Source: CAIWHR01 sp963734575 (GTDB lineage Bacteria; Pseudomonadota; Gammaproteobacteria; Burkholderiales; Casimicrobiaceae). Taken from it: 64,000 nt of DNA. Each line of letters starts with the position of its first letter. Position 1 is the first letter of the stretch. Below the pieces are notes generated by a model that did no database searches, was not told the origin of the DNA, and was given only the letters and a program-made list of their open reading frames with translations. The translations under genes were made by a program, and so were the position numbers. This document shows positions 1 to 11,000 of this stretch, piece by piece. Where the stretch lies: the NCBI GenBank assembly GCA_963734575.1, contig CAVTHT010000015.1, positions 124,001 through 188,000 on the forward strand, read 5' to 3'.

Positions 1-197
1 CGCCGACGACGATGCGCTATGTGTGACAGCGCACATACCTCGCCCGGGTAATCCGGTACTGGTGTGTGGCGATGCCGCTGCGCCGCGCGCATTGCGGACG
101 GGACCACCCGGTCCACTCCGATTGGGCAGGTTAGGGGACCCGGACGGGATCCGTCGCGTGGCGCCGCTCTCTCCCCACATTCTGGAAAGGTACGACC

Positions 198-551
198 ATG
201 AAGATTCCCGTCGAAACGAAGCCCGCGATCTGGGGCATTGCAGGCGGTGCGATTGCATTGGCCATCGTGGGCTTCGGATGGGGTGGCTGGATGACGGGCA
301 GCAGGGCGGAAGCGGACGCGGCGCAGCGAGCGAAAGCGGCGGTCGTCGTGGCGCTCGCGCCCGTCTGCGTCGAGCGATTCCAGCACGCGAGCGAAGCTCC
401 GACGAACCTCGCCGCACTCAAGAAGACCGACTCCTGGTCCCAGGGCGATTTCGTCGAAAAGGGTGGTTGGGCGACCGGTCCGGGCACCAATCCGCCCGAC
501 CAGGTGTCGGCCGTTGCCAAGGCCTGCGCGGCATTGCTGGTCCCGGCGTAG
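198..551 (+). CDS. Small membrane-anchored hypothetical protein
   Basis: This 117-residue protein is of unknown function. Residues about 11-35 form a Gly/Ala/Ile-rich hydrophobic segment that looks like a signal anchor. An Ala-rich stretch follows, and then a soluble tail of about 75 residues that should face the periplasm, with two cysteines (CVERF and KACAA) that could form a disulfide. A purine-rich ribosome site (GGAAAGG, 184-190) precedes the ATG. Nothing around it forms an operon, because the next gene points the other way. It resembles small proteins often seen in Proteobacteria, but I cannot name a family. Confidence 0.7.
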   Translation: MKIPVETKPAIWGIAGGAIALAIVGFGWGGWMTGSRAEADAAQRAKAAVVVALAPVCVERFQHASEAPTNLAALKKTDSWSQGDFVEKGGWATGPGTNPPDQVSAVAKACAALLVPA

Positions 552-663
552 GTCGAGCAGTCCCACGGCGGTGCGCGATCGCCGCACCGCGCTTCCCGCG
601 CCGCCAGGGTCGTGCCTTGCGCATGGGGCACCGCATCGCCGGCGCGGTGGCCATTGAACGGCG

Positions 664-1362
664 TCAGCCCAGCATGCGCTGATACGACTCCCGGTCGGCG
701 TTGTAGCACCCGCACGAAGCCGCCTTGAGTCCACGGCGATCGAGCACGGTGATGTGACCGCGGTTGTAGTGGATCAGTCCGCGCTTCTGCAGCGAGCTTG
801 CTGCCTTGGTGATGCCGACGCGGCGCACGCCCAGGATCACCGCCAGCAGCTCCTGGGTGACGTGAAAGTCGTCGGCGCGCGCGCGGTCCTGCGTCATCAG
901 CAGGCATCGCGCGAGCCGTGCCTCCACGAGGTGGAAGCGCGTGCAGGCCGCCGCCTGCGCCAGCTGGCTCATGTGCACGAACAGATAGCGATTGACCGCG
1001 CCTCGCAGCGCCTCGCTGCGCCCCAGCTCGCGCTGGAACCCGTGGGCTTCCATGCGCAATGCCCGCCCCGCGCCCTGTACCACGGCGCGTACCGGCGATA
1101 CGGCCACGCCGAGCACCAGGGGAATGCCGAGCATGCCTTCCTTGCCGATCAGACCGATCTCGATCGAAGCGGAATGGTCGATCGGCAGGATCAGCGAGAT
1201 GTAACCCCGGGTCGGGAAATACACATGGCCGATCGGCGCCCAAGGCATGTACAGGACGTCGCCGAGCACGAGCTCGATCGACTCGCACCCGGCGATCACG
1301 CGCCTGGTCTCGGTGCTTGGCATCGCCTTCAGCAGGTGATTCAATGGGGGTGCGCGCTGCAT
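664..1362 (-). CDS. Crp/Fnr-family transcriptional regulator (paralogue 1)
   Basis: This is a 232-residue cytoplasmic regulator with an N-terminal cyclic-nucleotide-binding-type beta barrel (residues about 25-130, with LGDVLY and the GKEGMLG turn) and a C-terminal winged helix-turn-helix (MTQELLAVILGVRRVG). Frame continues upstream to a TTG codon, but I chose the ATG at 1362 because its protein then aligns end to end with the paralogue just upstream (NHLL in both N-termini). There is no N-terminal four-cysteine cluster, so it should not be an oxygen-sensing Fe-S FNR. Ligand and targets are unknown. It lies in tandem with a second member on the same strand, which suggests local duplication. 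Confidence 0.85.
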   Translation of the reverse strand: MQRAPPLNHLLKAMPSTETRRVIAGCESIELVLGDVLYMPWAPIGHVYFPTRGYISLILPIDHSASIEIGLIGKEGMLGIPLVLGVAVSPVRAVVQGAGRALRMEAHGFQRELGRSEALRGAVNRYLFVHMSQLAQAAACTRFHLVEARLARCLLMTQDRARADDFHVTQELLAVILGVRRVGITKAASSLQKRGLIHYNRGHITVLDRRGLKAASCGCYNADRESYQRMLG

Positions 1363-1551
1363 GGATGGCACCGGAGGCTTCCTTGCGAATCGGTGACCGG
1401 AAGCATCCGGCAAGCCGCTGCCGAGCCGTCGGGTGCGGACGATGTGCCGTCACCGAAAGCCGGAGCGTAGGACGACGTCACGCTCGCGTCTGCGCGCTAG
1501 CGCACACACGCGGACGGTGCGGCGAGTGCCCGCCGGGGAGCGGGGCCCCCG

Positions 1552-2346
1552 CTATTTGGCGGCGACGTACGGCAGGAGACGATCGAACTCGGTCTTGACC
1601 ACCTGGTAGCACTCGCACGATCGCGCTTCCACGCCGGGGCGGTCGAGCACGGTGATCTCGCCTCGTCGATAGCGTATCAATCCGGCATCCTGCAGCTTTC
1701 CCGCCGCCTCGGTAACGCCTTCGCGCCGCACGCCGAGCATGTTGGCGATCAGCTCCTGCGTCATGCGGAGCTCGTTCGACGAGAGGCGATCGAGGCTCAG
1801 CAGCAGCCACCGGCACAGCTGCTGGTCGACGGAATGATGCCGGTTGCACACTGCGGTCTGCGCCATCTGGGTGATCAGCGCCTGCGTGTAGCGCAGCAAG
1901 AGGTGCAGCATCGGGCCGAATCGGCCGAATTCGTTCTTGAGCAGCTGGGCCTTGAGCCGGTAGCCGTGGCCGGCGCTCTGCACGACGGCGCGACTGGTCG
2001 TGGTTTCTCCGCCCATGAACAGCGAAATGCCGAGGATGCCTTCATTGCCGACGATCGCGATTTCCGCGGATGCGCCGCTCTCGAGAACGTACAGCAGCGA
2101 CACGATGGACGTGGTCGGGAAGTAAACGTAGCGCAGCCGCCCACCCGGCTCGTACAGCACGTCGCCGAGCTTCATCGGTATGAGCTCGAGATGCGGAGAC
2201 AGCCGGTCGAACTCGCCCGGCGGCAGGGCATTCAGAAGATGGTTGTGACGAGGATCGTGGAGCGCCGGGACGGAGACGCGCGTGCCCGCCTTCGGCGATG
2301 AAGCCGAGGCCTTTGCGAACCTGCGCGTCGGCTTGTCGCGTGCCAT
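1552..2346 (-). CDS. Crp/Fnr-family transcriptional regulator (paralogue 2)
   Basis: This 264-residue regulator has the same architecture as its downstream neighbour: a basic N-terminal leader of about 30 residues, a double-stranded beta-helix sensor domain (LGDVLYEPGG, then GNEGILGISLFMGG) and a winged HTH (MTQELIANMLGVRREGVTEA). The ATG at 2346 is preferred over far-upstream starts, which would place non-homologous sequence in front of the sensor. It lacks FNR-type cysteines and the key arginine/serine arrangement of a classical cAMP pocket is not obvious, so the signal is unknown. Homologues are common in stress-related loci of Burkholderiales. It is divergent from the CsbD gene and could regulate it; that link is inference. 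Confidence 0.88.
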   Translation of the reverse strand: MARDKPTRRFAKASASSPKAGTRVSVPALHDPRHNHLLNALPPGEFDRLSPHLELIPMKLGDVLYEPGGRLRYVYFPTTSIVSLLYVLESGASAEIAIVGNEGILGISLFMGGETTTSRAVVQSAGHGYRLKAQLLKNEFGRFGPMLHLLLRYTQALITQMAQTAVCNRHHSVDQQLCRWLLLSLDRLSSNELRMTQELIANMLGVRREGVTEAAGKLQDAGLIRYRRGEITVLDRPGVEARSCECYQVVKTEFDRLLPYVAAK

Positions 2347-2512
2347 GACGCACAGTCTAGGCCATTGCCGCTGCTTTGTGCGGTGTCGGACAGAGCGGCG
2401 TGCGGACCGCCGCTCGCGAGGTTGCGCATGAGTGCGGCACCGCACAGACGGCGCGGTGGGGCGCACGCATGCTGATCGGTCATCACTCTCACGACGATTA
2501 AAGGAGAACATC

Positions 2513-2737
2513 ATGAATTGGGACATCATCGAAGGCGACTGGATGCAGTTCAAGGGCCATGTCAAGGAGAAATGGGGCAAGCTCACCGACGACAAGCTGG
2601 ACCAGATCGGCGGCAAGCGCGACCAGCTGGCGGGAAACATCCAGGAGGCGTACGGCATCACCAAGGACCAGGCGGAGATGCAGGTCAAGGCATTCGAAAC
2701 ACTGCACAAGGACTATCAACCGAAGACCTCGCCATAG
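2513..2737 (+). CDS. CsbD-like stress-response protein
   Basis: This 74-residue protein matches the CsbD family (YjbJ-like): it opens MNWDIIEGDWMQFKG, followed by KEKWGKLTDDKLD and a GKRDQLAG turn. It is a small, highly charged cytoplasmic helical-bundle protein. CsbD proteins accumulate in stationary phase and osmotic or general stress, but their molecular role is not established. A strong Shine-Dalgarno sequence (AAGGAGA, 2501-2507) fixes the start. It is the first of several plus-strand stress and envelope genes and lies divergent from the Crp/Fnr pair. Confidence 0.93.
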   Translation: MNWDIIEGDWMQFKGHVKEKWGKLTDDKLDQIGGKRDQLAGNIQEAYGITKDQAEMQVKAFETLHKDYQPKTSP

Positions 2738-2924
2738 ACTCGCACGCTGCCGCCGCGTCCATGGCGCACCCGCCGTCGATCCGGCGCTCGCTGCGGCGCG
2801 AGGCAATGTGCGCTGGCGAACAGACCGGAGCGAGTGTTTGCCGCTACCGTCGTGTCGCTGCCGCCGGTCAGCAGGTACACGAACCCTTCGCCGCCCGGCC
2901 GGCACCGACCACATTGCACCGCTC

Positions 2925-3104
2925 ATGAAATCGATCCTCGATCCTTCCTTCCGTTACACCGCAAGTTTCGACACGGATCTCAGGAAGACATTCGCGAGGA
3001 TCCGCCGCGCTCGTCGCCAGGATTCGGCACGCGCGCTGCAGCTGAGCGCCGAGACGCCCGGCAAGGTGTCGTCGATCGTCGGCAAGAGACTGGCCGGCCG
3101 TTAG
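2925..3104 (+). CDS. Small hypothetical protein (59 aa)
   Basis: This short basic protein of 59 residues has a patterned N-terminus (DPSFRYTASFDTDLRKTF) followed by an arginine-rich helix (ARIRRARRQD). It lies between the CsbD and BON genes on the same strand, with short gaps on both sides. I believe similar small proteins with a conserved DPSFRYT-like opening occur beside stress genes in related bacteria, but I cannot verify this here. It has no signal peptide or membrane segment. The ribosome-binding site is weak. Coding status is likely but not certain. Confidence 0.5.
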   Translation: MKSILDPSFRYTASFDTDLRKTFARIRRARRQDSARALQLSAETPGKVSSIVGKRLAGR

Positions 3105-3231
3105 GCTGGCACCGGCTCGCCTTCCTCCGCGGGTGCACGTCGGAGGAGCCGTTTGTCCATCGTGGTCGTCAGTTGCTGACGGGATGACCGGATGCCGTGC
3201 TTGAACGCGACACTTCACTCAAAGGAACGAC

Positions 3232-3546
3232 ATGAACAGGATCACCCGCAGACTGGCAATGATCACCGCGGTGCTGATGATGGCGACGGCAGTGGGCTGC
3301 GCCTCCACGGCGCAGCGCGAAGGCACCGGCGAATACGTGGACGACACCGTCATCACCGGCAAGGTCAAGACGGCCATCTTCGAGGAACCGACGCTGAAAT
3401 CGTCGGAGATCAACGTGGAGACGTTCAAGGGTGTGGTCCAGCTGAGCGGCTTCGTGGGCTCGCAGGCCATGGAAGACAAGGCCGTCGCAGTGGCCAAGTC
3501 GGTCGGCGGCGTCAAATCGGTGAAGAACGACATGCGTCTCAAGTAG
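3232..3546 (+). CDS. BON-domain lipoprotein
   Basis: This is a 104-residue secreted lipoprotein. Residues 1-23 are a signal peptide ending in a lipobox (AVGC), so the mature protein should be lipid-anchored at Cys23. A single BON domain occupies about residues 38-104 (DDTVITGKVKTAIF, then GVVQLSGFV, ending KSVKNDMRLK). BON domains, as in OsmY, bind phospholipid and help maintain the envelope under osmotic stress. An AAGGA ribosome site sits 8 bases before the ATG. It lies directly before the AI-2E-family permease and fits the local theme of osmotic and envelope stress. Confidence 0.93.
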   Translation: MNRITRRLAMITAVLMMATAVGCASTAQREGTGEYVDDTVITGKVKTAIFEEPTLKSSEINVETFKGVVQLSGFVGSQAMEDKAVAVAKSVGGVKSVKNDMRLK

Positions 3547-3604
3547 GCATCGGGTGGACGGGCAGGCCGGAGTCGACTTGCCCGTTCCCATCGAGGCCAT
3601 CGCC

Positions 3605-4822
3605 ATGACGGTTGCTGCCGCTCCTGCATCGCCCGTGGCAGACGCCGCGACCGCCGCCGAACAAGCCTCGCCGGCGGGGGAACCGGCCGGCGCTGCGGAC
3701 ACGCCGCTCGTTTCGCTGGCAGGTCTGCGGCTGTCGGTCGATGCACGCGGTATCGCGCTCGGCGTCCTGGCGACGCTCGCCTGCGTCTTCGCGCTTTCCT
3801 GGGCGCAGACCTTGATGGTGCCGCTGCTGCTCGGCATCGTGATTGCCTACACGCTGAATCCGCTGGTCTCCTGGCTGGAGGCGGTGCGCATTCCACGCGT
3901 CTTCGGCACCGCGATCGTGATGGCGAGCGTGATCGGTGGGCTCGCGCTCGCGACCTACTCGCTGCGCGGGGAGGTGCAGACCATCATCGAGCAGTTGCCC
4001 GAGGCCGCAGCGAAGTTCGCGAGCGGACTGGCGCGCATGCGCGGCAACGCGACCGGCAACATGCAGAAGGTGCAAAGCGCCGCGATGGAGGTCGAGAAGG
4101 CGACGACCCAGGCGGCCGGCGGGACCGTTGCGCCGCGTCAGCCGGTCACCCATATCGTCGTGGACCAGGCACCGTTCAAGCTGGGCACCTTCCTGTGGGC
4201 GGGCTCCATGGGCGCTCTCGGCGCGCTGGGGCAGGCCGCGATGGTGGTGTTCCTCGTATTCTTCCTGCTGATCGGTGGCGACACGTTCAAGCGAAAGCTC
4301 GTCCGGCTGACCGGACCCTCGCTCACGAAGCGCAAGATCACGGTCCACATCCTCGACGGCATCAACAGCTCGATCCAGAAATACATGGTGATGCTGTTGG
4401 TGACGAATCTGCTGGTTGCGCTGCTGAGCTGGGGCGCCTTCTGGTGGATCGGTCTCGACAATGCGGGCGCATGGGCGGTCGCCGCAGGGCTGCTGCACAT
4501 CGTTCCCTACCTGGGTCCCGGCGTCACCGCGATGGCGGCGGGCATGGCGGCCTTCATGCAGTTCGAGTCCTTCGGCACGGCGCTTCTCGTTGCAGGCGCG
4601 TCGCTGGGCATCGCGACGGTGGTCGGAACCTTCGTGACCACCTGGATGACCGGACGCATCGCCAACATGAACCCGGCGGCGGTCTTCATCTCGCTGCTGT
4701 TCTGGGGCTGGCTATGGGGGGTCTGGGGCATGTTGCTCAGCATTCCGCTCATCGTCATCGCCAAGGTCATTTCGCAGCACGTCGAGCAGCTCAATCCGGT
4801 CGCGGAACTGCTGGGCGAGTAA
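3605..4822 (+). CDS. AI-2E family transporter (PerM/YdiK type)
   Basis: This 405-residue polytopic inner-membrane protein belongs to the AI-2E/PerM family (COG0628). After an Ala/Pro-rich cytoplasmic lead come two helices (around LGVLATLACVFALSW and MVPLLLGIVIAYTL with the family NPLV motif), a periplasmic helical region, and at least five more helices. The family signature appears around ILDGINSSIQKYM and the C-terminal GVWGMLLSIPLIVIAK. Members export small molecules or ions, and the substrate cannot be predicted. Frame is open upstream to a GTG at 3554, but the ATG at 3605 is the more usual start. The gene follows the BON gene by about 60 bases and may be co-transcribed with it. Confidence 0.9.
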   Translation: MTVAAAPASPVADAATAAEQASPAGEPAGAADTPLVSLAGLRLSVDARGIALGVLATLACVFALSWAQTLMVPLLLGIVIAYTLNPLVSWLEAVRIPRVFGTAIVMASVIGGLALATYSLRGEVQTIIEQLPEAAAKFASGLARMRGNATGNMQKVQSAAMEVEKATTQAAGGTVAPRQPVTHIVVDQAPFKLGTFLWAGSMGALGALGQAAMVVFLVFFLLIGGDTFKRKLVRLTGPSLTKRKITVHILDGINSSIQKYMVMLLVTNLLVALLSWGAFWWIGLDNAGAWAVAAGLLHIVPYLGPGVTAMAAGMAAFMQFESFGTALLVAGASLGIATVVGTFVTTWMTGRIANMNPAAVFISLLFWGWLWGVWGMLLSIPLIVIAKVISQHVEQLNPVAELLGE

Positions 4823-5092
4823 TCTCCCATGCAGCGCGTGCCGGTCGCACGGGGCGGCAGGACCCGCTGCGGCGCGATGGGTGCCCTCCGGAAATCCGCC
4901 TTCGCCGCGCTCTGACGGGCGCACGGCGACAACAGCGCGTCGCAGCTCGCTCACGATGCCGTCGACGGCATCCGACGGCGTGTTAGCCTCGGGCGATCGC
5001 GTCGCCATCGCTACTGCTTTGGTGGGGCTCCAGCCGCGGACCGCCCTGCCGGTGAACCGCGCGCGCTTGAGGCAACGCAGCAGAACAGGACG

Positions 5093-8000
5093 GTGCACTT
5101 GGTGGCGAGCAGCACATCGATATTCGGACACCTGACGCAGTTCAAGACGCGACTGCGGACCACGGCGCTGGCGCAAAGACCCGTCGGCGACGAACTGCCG
5201 CTTCGGTCGGAGCTCTTCAGCGCCGACCAGATGGAGCGGTACGGCAAGACACTGGCCACCGCGCACAGACTCACGCAGGCCAGGACGCGCGACCAGCTTC
5301 TGTCACGCCTCGCCGCCAACGAGACCGTGCTGATCGATGTCAGCAAGCGACTGACGGCCGCGGTGTCGGAGAACCATCGGATCAGTCCTGCGGGCGAGTG
5401 GCTGCTCGACAACTTCCACCTGATCGACGAACAGATCCGGACGGCCAAGCGCCACCTGCCGCGCGGCTACAGCCGGGAATTGCCCCGCCTGGCCGTCGGT
5501 CCTTCGGCGGGCAAGCCGCGCGTGTACGACATCGCGCTCGAGACCATTTCGCATGGTGACGGCCGGGTCGATGCCGAGAGCCTGAGCCGCTTCGTGGCGG
5601 CGTACCAATCGGTCACCACGCTGAAGCTGGGTGAGCTCTGGGCGATTCCCATCATGCTGCGCCTGGCGCTGATCGAGAATCTTCGCCGCGTCGGTGTGCG
5701 CATCCTCGTCGGGATGGACGAGCGCGACCTGGCCAACGACTGGGCCGATCGCATGATGGAGACCGCGGAGCGCGAGCCGAAAGGTCTCATCGGGGTCATC
5801 GCCGACATGGCGCGATCGGCCCCGCCGATGGGAAGCGCCTTCGTCGCCGAGCTCGCGCGCCGCTTGCAGGGACAGAGCGCGCCGCTCGCGCTGGCGCTGA
5901 CCTGGATCGAGCAGTGGCTGGCGGAGTCGCATCTGACGATCGAGCAGCTGGTGCAGATCGAGAACCAGCAGCAGGCCTCCGACCAGGTATCGATCAGCAA
6001 CAGCATCGGCAGTCTGCGTTTTCTCGGCGCGATCGATTGGCGCGAGTTCGTCGAGGACACCAGCGTCGTCGAAGCACTCCTGCGCCAGGATCCCGCGGAC
6101 GTGTATCGGGCGATGGACTTCGCGACGCGGGACCGTTACCGCCATGCGGCCGAGCGCATCGCGAAACAGGGAGGATTGGCCGAGGCGGAAGTGGCCGCCA
6201 AGGCGATCGAGCTTGCCGCCGGGGGTGCCCGCGCGCCAGGGGACGACGACCGCCGCGGGCACGTCGGGTTCTACCTCGTCGACGACGGAGTGCCCGCGCT
6301 CGAGCGCGCCGCCGGCGTCGAGCTCTCCGCGGTTGCGATCGCGCGGCGCATCGGGAAGCGGGTTCCGCTCTTCTTCTATCTCCTGCCTATCGCCCTCATC
6401 ACCGGGGGCCTGACCGCGGTACTGGCCGCGGCCGCCGTTGCTGCCGGCACGGGCAGGGAGCTGATCGCTCTGGCAGTGCTGCCTGCGCTGCTCGCCACCA
6501 GTCAAGTTGCGGTGACGATCGTCAACTGGCTGGCAACGCTGCTGGTGACGCCGCGTCCGCTGTCGCGACTCGATTTCGCCACGGCCGGCATCGCGGCGGA
6601 CGCGCGCACGCTCGTCGTGGTTCCGACCATGCTCACCAGCGCACGCAATGTCGAGGAACTGGTCGAGGCGCTCGAAGTGAGGTTCCTCGCCAACCGCGAT
6701 GCCCATCTGCATTTCGCATTGCTGACGGATTTTCCCGATGCGCCCGTGGAATCGACTCCCGACGACGAGCTGCTGCTCCGTCTTGCCGCCGCGCGCATCG
6801 ACGAGCTGAACCGCAAGTACGGGCCGCTGGATGACGTTTCAGTCGAGGCGGCAGGCGATGCCCGCCACGCCGCTACGGAGTCCGTCGACGCCAGCGTGTT
6901 CTATCTGTTGCATCGGCCTCGTCGCTGGAACGCGGAAGCGCGGATCTGGATGGGCTATGAGCGCAAGCGCGGCAAGCTCGGCGACCTGAACGCGCTCCTG
7001 CGCGGCGATCCTGCGGAGCGGTTCTCCCTGATCGTGGGCCGGACGGCGATCCTCTCGCGCGTGAAGTACGTCATCACGCTCGACACGGACACGCAACTGC
7101 CGCGCGACGCAGCGCGGCAATTCGTCGGCGCGATGGCGCATCCACTGAATCGGCCCCGCTTCGACGAATCCGGGAAGCGTGCGGGAAGGGACGTGGTCAC
7201 GTCCGGTCACGGCATTCTGCAGCCGCGCGTATCCGTCAGCCTGCCGGGCGCCAACCGCTCCTGGTACGCACGCCTGTACGGTGGCGAGGCGGGCATCGAT
7301 CAGTACACGCGCACCGTGTCGGACGTGTACCAGGACGCGTTCGACGAGGGCTCGTTCATCGGCAAGGGGATCTACGACGTCGACGCGTTCGAGCGTGCGC
7401 TGAACGGACGCTTTCCCGCCAACCGCATCCTGAGCCACGACCTCCTCGAAGGTTGCTACACCCGTGCCGGCCTCCTCAGCGACGCCGAACTGTACGAGGA
7501 GTTCCCCGCGCGCTACAGCGCGGACGTGGCACGCCGGCATCGCTGGATCCGCGGCGACTGGCAGCTCGTCGGATGGCTGCGACGGCGGGTGAGGGGACGC
7601 AGCGCGCGGCGCGAACCCAATCCGCTCTCCATGCTGTCGCAATGGAAGCTGTTCGACAACCTTCGCCGCAGCCTCGTCCCCCCCGCGCTCGCGTTGCTGC
7701 TGCTGCTCGGATGGACGGTCCTGCCGCCGGCATCGCTCTGGACGGCGGTGGTGGTCGGGGTCCTGCTCATGCCGTCGCTCATCGCGTCGCTGTCCGATCT
7801 TGTCGGCAAGCCCCCCGAGATGCCCTTCCCGCGACATGCAGCGGCGGTCGGGCGTTCCGCACGACGACACATCGCCCAGGCGCTCCTCGCACTCGCCCTG
7901 CTTCCGTACGAAGCGTACTTCTGCCTCGATGCGATTCTCCGCACCCTGGCAAGGATGCTGATCACGCACCGGCACCTGCTCGACTGGAATCCATCCACCG

Positions 8001-11000
8001 ACGTGAACCGCGCGCTCGAGGGAGCCGATCGCACGGACCTGATCGGCGACCTATCGCTCGATGGCGATCGCACCCTTCGTCGCCCTCGCGACGTGGATCG
8101 GCCTCGCGGTCATGCACCCGGCAGCATTGGACGTCGCCGCGCCCATCCTGCTGCTCTGGGCCGCGTCACCCGCGATGGCGTGGTGGCTGAGTCGGCCGCT
8201 GCCCCGGCGCAGCGCAAGGCTCACGGTCGAGCAGACGCGCTTCCTCCGCAAGATGGCGCGCAGGACCTGGGCCTATTTCGACACTTACGTCGGTCCCGAC
8301 GATCACTGGCTGCCGCCCGACAACATGCAGGAAGCGCCGGTCGCTGCGGTGGCGCATCGCACGTCGCCCACCAACATGGGCATGGCGTTGCTCGGCGGCC
8401 TGGCGGCGCACGACTTCGGGTTCCTGTCGACGGGACGCCTGGTCGAGCGCACCGCGAACGCGCTCGCGAGCATGGCATCGCTCGAGCGTCATCGCGGCCA
8501 CTTCTACAACTGGTACGACACCCGCACGAAACTGCCTCTCGCCCCGCGTTACGTCTCGACGGTGGACAGCGGCAATCTCGCAGGGCACCTGCTCACGTTG
8601 CGACCCGGTCTCGCCGGACTTTGCGACGCACCGATCCTCAACGCGCGATGGCTCGAGGGATTGAGCGACACGCTGGCGGTGCTGATGGACGCAGCGGGCG
8701 CCGATGTGCCGGTCGCGCTCGCGAAGTTCAGCGGGTTGCTCGAGACGGCCGGGAATTCGAGGCCGGTCGCGCTGGTCGACGCGTGGGTGCATTTGCAGGC
8801 CCTGGCGCAGAGTGCGGCCGAGGTGGCCGCGCATTTCACCCATGCTGCACCGGCGGATGAAGAGAACGAGGCCGCGTCGTGGGCCGCCGCGCTCGCCACG
8901 CAGTGCGCGGATTTCCGTGACGAGCTCCTGTTCCTGGCGCCGTGGCTGGCCTTGCCGGATGGGGCAGGGATGGCCGCCCCGTTCTTCGGTGGCAATGGCA
9001 TGCCCACCCTGCGCGACATCGCGACGGTCCGCATGCAGTCTGCGGCGCTGCCCGACAACCCGCCGCGCGACGATGGCGCAGGCGAAGCACCGGATGCCGC
9101 CGTCGCGATGCGCGATCTCGTCACGCTCGGCGCGAAGCGCGCCGCCGGCCGGATGGCGGAGATCGACCAGCTCGCGTTGCAGTGCGCCGAGCTCGCGGAC
9201 GTCGAGTACGACTTCCTGTTCGACAAGGTGCGGCGGCAACTGGTGATCGGCTTCAACGTCACGGAGCTGCGTTCCGATCCGAGCTACTACGACCTGCTCG
9301 CCTCGGAAGCGCGATTGTGCAATTTCGTCGCCATTGCGCAGGGGAGGCTGCCGCAGGAAAGCTGGTTTGCGCTCGGACGGCTGCTCACTTCCGCAGGCGG
9401 CGAGCCGGTCCTGCTGGCATGGAGTGGCTCGATGTTCGAATACCTCATGCCACTGCTGGTGATGCCGAACTACGAGAACACCCTGCTCGATCAGACCTAC
9501 ATGGCTGCGGTGGAGCGGCAGATCGACTACGGCCACCAGCGCGGTGTCCCGTGGGGCATGTCGGAGTGCGGCTACAACACGGTCGACGTCCATTTCAATT
9601 ACCAGTATCGCGCCTTCGGCGTTCCCGGCCTGGGCCTGAAACGCGGACTGGCGGCGGACCTGGTGGTCGCGCCCTACGCGTCGGCGCTGGCCCTGATGGT
9701 TGCGCCGGAGGCGGCATGCCTCAACCTGCAGCGACTCGCCGAAGGCGGGCTCGCCGGGAAATTCGGCCTCTTCGAGGCGATCGACTACACGCCGTCGCGG
9801 CAACGTCGCGGCGAAACGAGTGCCGTGGTTCGCTCGTACATGGCGCACCACCAGGGCATGAGCCTGCTCGCGTACGCGTACGTGCTCCTCGGGCAGCCGA
9901 TGCAGCGGCGCTTCGAGTCGGATCCGCTTCTCCAGAGCACGCTGCTGCTGCTCCAGGAGCGCGTGCCGCGGCCGACGTCGTTCCACTTCAATCCGGTCGA
10001 CGTTCCCGAGTTGCGCGCATTGGCCGGCGGCGGGGAGTTGCCCGTGCGCGTGCTCGCCAGTGCGGACACCGCGATCCCCGAGGTGCAGCTGCTGTCGAAC
10101 GGCCGCTACCACGTCATGGTCACGAACGCGGGCGGCGGGAGCAGCCGCTGGAAGGACCTGGCCGTGACGCGCTGGCGCGAAGACGCCACGTCGGACAACT
10201 GGGGCACGTTCTGCTACCTCCGCGACGAGGCGACGGGAGAGTTCTGGTCCACCGCGCACCAGCCCACGCTCAAGCGGGCCGACCACTACGAAGCGATCTT
10301 CTCGGAGGGGCGCGCGGAATTCCGGCGCACCGATCTCGACTTCGAGACGCATACCGAGATCGTGGTCTCGCCGGAGGACGACATCGAGCTGCGCCGGGTG
10401 CATGTCACCAACCGGTCGCGCACCGCCCGGACGATCGACGTGACGAGCTACGCCGAGGTCGTGCTCGCCCCTGCGGCCGCGGACGCCTTGCATCCGGCGT
10501 TCAGCAATCTTTTCGTGCAGACCGAGATCGTCGAGGGGCGCGGCGCCATCCTGTGCACCCGGCGGCCACGCTCCATGCACGAGCAGGTGCCGTGGATGTT
10601 CCATCTGATGACGGTGCATGGCGCAGAGACCGGAGAGGTCTCGTGCGAGACCGACCGCACGCGCTTCATCGGACGCGGCGGGTCCGTCGCCGCGCCGCTC
10701 GCGATGACGCGCCCGGGGGCCTTGTCGGACACCGACGGGTCCGTGCTGGATCCGATCGTCGCGATCCGCCAGCGCCTGACCATTGCCGCCGGCGCCACGG
10801 TCAAGATCGACGTGGTCTCGGGTGCGGGCGAGACGCGCGAAAACGTGCTCCATCTCGTCGACAAATACCAGGACCGTCGTCTCGCGAACCGGGTGTTCGA
10901 GCTGACGCTGACGCACGGCCAGGTGGTGCTGCGCCAGCTCAATGCCACGGAGGCGGACGCGCAGCTCTACGGCCGCCTCGCCGGCTCGGTGGTCTTCGCC

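Noticed and set aside
1494..1503. Palindrome GCGCTAGCGC upstream of the first Crp/Fnr gene
   Set aside because: Ten-base GC palindromes are expected often in sequence this GC-rich, and it has no partner site.
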